This document shows positions 62,279-64,000 of a DNA stretch of 64,000 nt, in pieces. Where the stretch lies: the NCBI RefSeq assembly GCF_000002865.3, contig NW_001865041.1, positions 1,841,318 to 1,905,317 of the forward strand, given 5' to 3'. A program made the position numbers and the translations under genes. Positions within the stretch are counted from its first letter, which is position 1. Every line of letters begins with the position of its first letter. Source of the DNA: Monosiga brevicollis MX1. Lineage: Eukaryota > Opisthokonta > Choanoflagellata > Craspedida > Salpingoecidae. The notes below the pieces were generated by a model. That model searched no databases, was not told the DNA's origin, and saw only the letters and a list, made by a program, of their open reading frames with translations.

Positions 62279-63484
62279 GATGCTGGTTCAGTCGTGGCGT
62301 GTGCAAAGGGTCCAAGCTACGCTCCAAACACGGGCAGGGACAGGGGAAAAGGCGTCAGCATTGGTGGTGAAGAAAAGAAGATCGATCCACCGCTGGCCCC
62401 GCACGCTCGATCAACAGAATGCGCCGGCTGTCGATGCACCGCGCGCCAACGGACATGACGCCGCCATCGCATCATGACGCACCAAGGAAAGGAAAACAAA
62501 AAAAAAAAAAATGCATGACAACAACCATGGTCAGAACAACAGTTGTGGCACGTCGGGGCTCCACGTCAGCAAAAACGGCAGAAAGTATAAAACAGCTATT
62601 TCAAACAATTGACATACAAAGTGAGAAAGTAAAATATGTCCCCTTCATGTTGCAAGCTGGTCTGGCCAACCTGTACGACGACAGACAAGCATCCTGAAGC
62701 TTCATGACGGGCAGCGCCTTCCCCGCCTAACGCGCTGCGTGTGACGTCTGTAGGTCCGCATCGCGTGACATACTATCCTGAACCATGACAAACACCACCA
62801 CGGGTTTGTGGGCTCTGGCTCAACAGACTGCATACGTTCGCGCGCAAGCGCCGCGCCAGTCCCTTGGGTCCCCAATCGTAATTTTGGGGCTTGTGTGATT
62901 TAGAGTGGTATGGCAAGTGAGGAGGCGTGGGAGAGGACGGGTTACCGGCGATGGGTGGGGTTCCCTGAATTACCAAATGGAATTTACCTCGATGCGATAG
63001 ACTTGCAGCAAGAGCTCAGCTGACATATGAACGCCACACACACCATTGAAGTCGTTGGGGTGGGGTGCCGTGCCCGACGCCAAGATACGCCTCCATCGCC
63101 GTGCGCCGTGTTCTGGCCTGGCCACCGAGACACCCAGACACCAACATACAAACCGCTGATTTTTGCGTGGAAGACAAAGGCAGAGCAGAATCAGAAGAGA
63201 GAAGCAGATGAGAGGGACCACACATGGAAATGTTATGTATTCTTTGTTGTTTGGTGGATATTCTTCGAGCAGACTCAGTTTTCTTCGGCCACTTCAAATG
63301 AAACCAGGCCCCTTGGAGCTCTCCCTGTCCGGCTCCCGAGCTACCAGGCTTTTGTTCTCTTGGTACAACTGCGTGGCTCGTCGAGGAGCTCGCCTTTCCA
63401 TCCAAAGCTCCCCACACTTGACTGCTTCGGCAGCTTTGTTTTGGGCTTGATTGCCCCCACACTTGGAACCCCCCGTTTGCTCGA
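62279..63484. promoter_or_regulatory. Divergent intergenic region, PMM / orphan gene
   Basis: No gene recognised in 1.2 kb. It is the only divergent gap in the window without a GA/CT tract longer than about 15 bp. A short A run lies at 62498-62510. Confidence 0.45.
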
Positions 63485-64000
63485 GTGTCACCGCAAGCCA
63501 CGGCGCAAATTCCACCCCCGTTTGACGTTGTCGCTGCTTGGGCTGCCCTTGGTCAAGCTTCCTTCCCCACCACCACCAACTCACCTTCAGCGCCCTCCTC
63601 TCTAGCAGCAGCAGCTTGGGTACGTTTGCCTTGCTTTTTTCTTCGGCCGCTCTCCGTGAACCTCCCCTTCTTTCCCCCTTGTTCCTTCCCACCCACCCAG
63701 TCTTTTGTTCTCTGGTTCATTCATTCAGGTCAAGGAGAAGCTCACCACAGCAGGCCCTCTGCCCTCTACCACTTCCCAACCGCTCGGCTGGGCCCCGCCT
63801 CTGCCTTTGCACGAGGCGGCCCCCATCAAGGAATCTCCTCATTCCTTTGCTGTTGAAGAACACAGCGCGACCCTTTACCACCACCAACAGGTGTATCTTC
63901 AACAGCACCACCTTCAACCCTTTCCCCCACAGCAGCCCGTCTTCTTCCCTTCCTACCACCAGGAGACTAGAGGCCTTCCAACGCCCTTCTCGGCCACCAC
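63485..64000 (+). CDS. Unrecognised Ala/Pro then Gln/His-rich protein (3' partial)
   Basis: Exon 1 starts at ATG 63485 (MSPQATAQIPPPFDVVAAW) and ends AAAAW with a GTACGT donor at about 63619. After a pyrimidine-rich intron ending CATTCAG, exon 2 (about 63730) reads on to the window end without a stop: VKEKLTTAGPLPSTTSQ, then YHHQQVYLQQHHLQPFPPQ. The composition suggests a disordered N-terminus such as those of transcription or RNA-binding proteins, but no domain is visible. The open frame and good splice sites support a real gene; function unknown. Confidence 0.6.

Overview
The window is nuclear DNA from an intron-rich unicellular eukaryote. The best fit is a choanoflagellate, with Monosiga brevicollis the most likely. 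This is inferred from the gene content: a metazoan-style phospholipase C-gamma with split PH, two SH2 domains and an SH3; TAF1; SNX17; CFAP418; a Nedd4-type HECT ligase; and a myosin phosphatase targeting-like subunit. Introns are dense and short (mostly about 70-250 bp, GT-AG), and coding regions are GC-rich. No bacterial, viral, transposon, rRNA or tRNA feature was recognised.

Layout, left to right: TAF1 (+, 5' end outside the window); mitochondrial EF-Ts (+); a small coiled-coil/SH3 protein (-); dynein light intermediate chain (+); bifunctional betaine-lipid synthase BTA1 (-); syntaxin 16 (-); patatin-like lipase (+); a tandem Costars-domain protein (-); CFAP418 (+); PLC-gamma (+); C2-WW4-HECT ubiquitin ligase (-); an EF-hand myosin-light-chain-like protein (+); SNX17 (-); a DH-PH RhoGEF (-); mitochondrial ribosomal protein uL3m (+); a bZIP factor (+); a MAPKAPK/CAMK-like kinase (-); a PPP1R16/MYPT-like ankyrin protein with a CaaX end (-); phosphomannomutase (-); and the first exons of an unrecognised Q/P-rich protein (+, runs off the right edge).

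The genes are functionally mixed housekeeping and signalling genes, not an operon or island. Themes that recur are membrane traffic (STX16, SNX17, dynein LIC, HECT), phosphotyrosine and lipid signalling (PLC-gamma, patatin-like lipase, BTA1), actomyosin control (myosin light chain, PPP1R16-like, Costars, RhoGEF) and mitochondrial translation (TSFM, MRPL3).

The strongest non-coding pattern is a family of long GA/CT (polypurine/polypyrimidine) tracts, many built from GAGAGTTTGAGAGAG-like units. They occur in five of six divergent intergenic regions and in most gaps that contain a gene 5' end. I see none in the six convergent (3'-3') gaps. Exon boundaries given here were read by eye from splice sites and homology. 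Multi-exon coordinates span start codon to stop codon and include introns.
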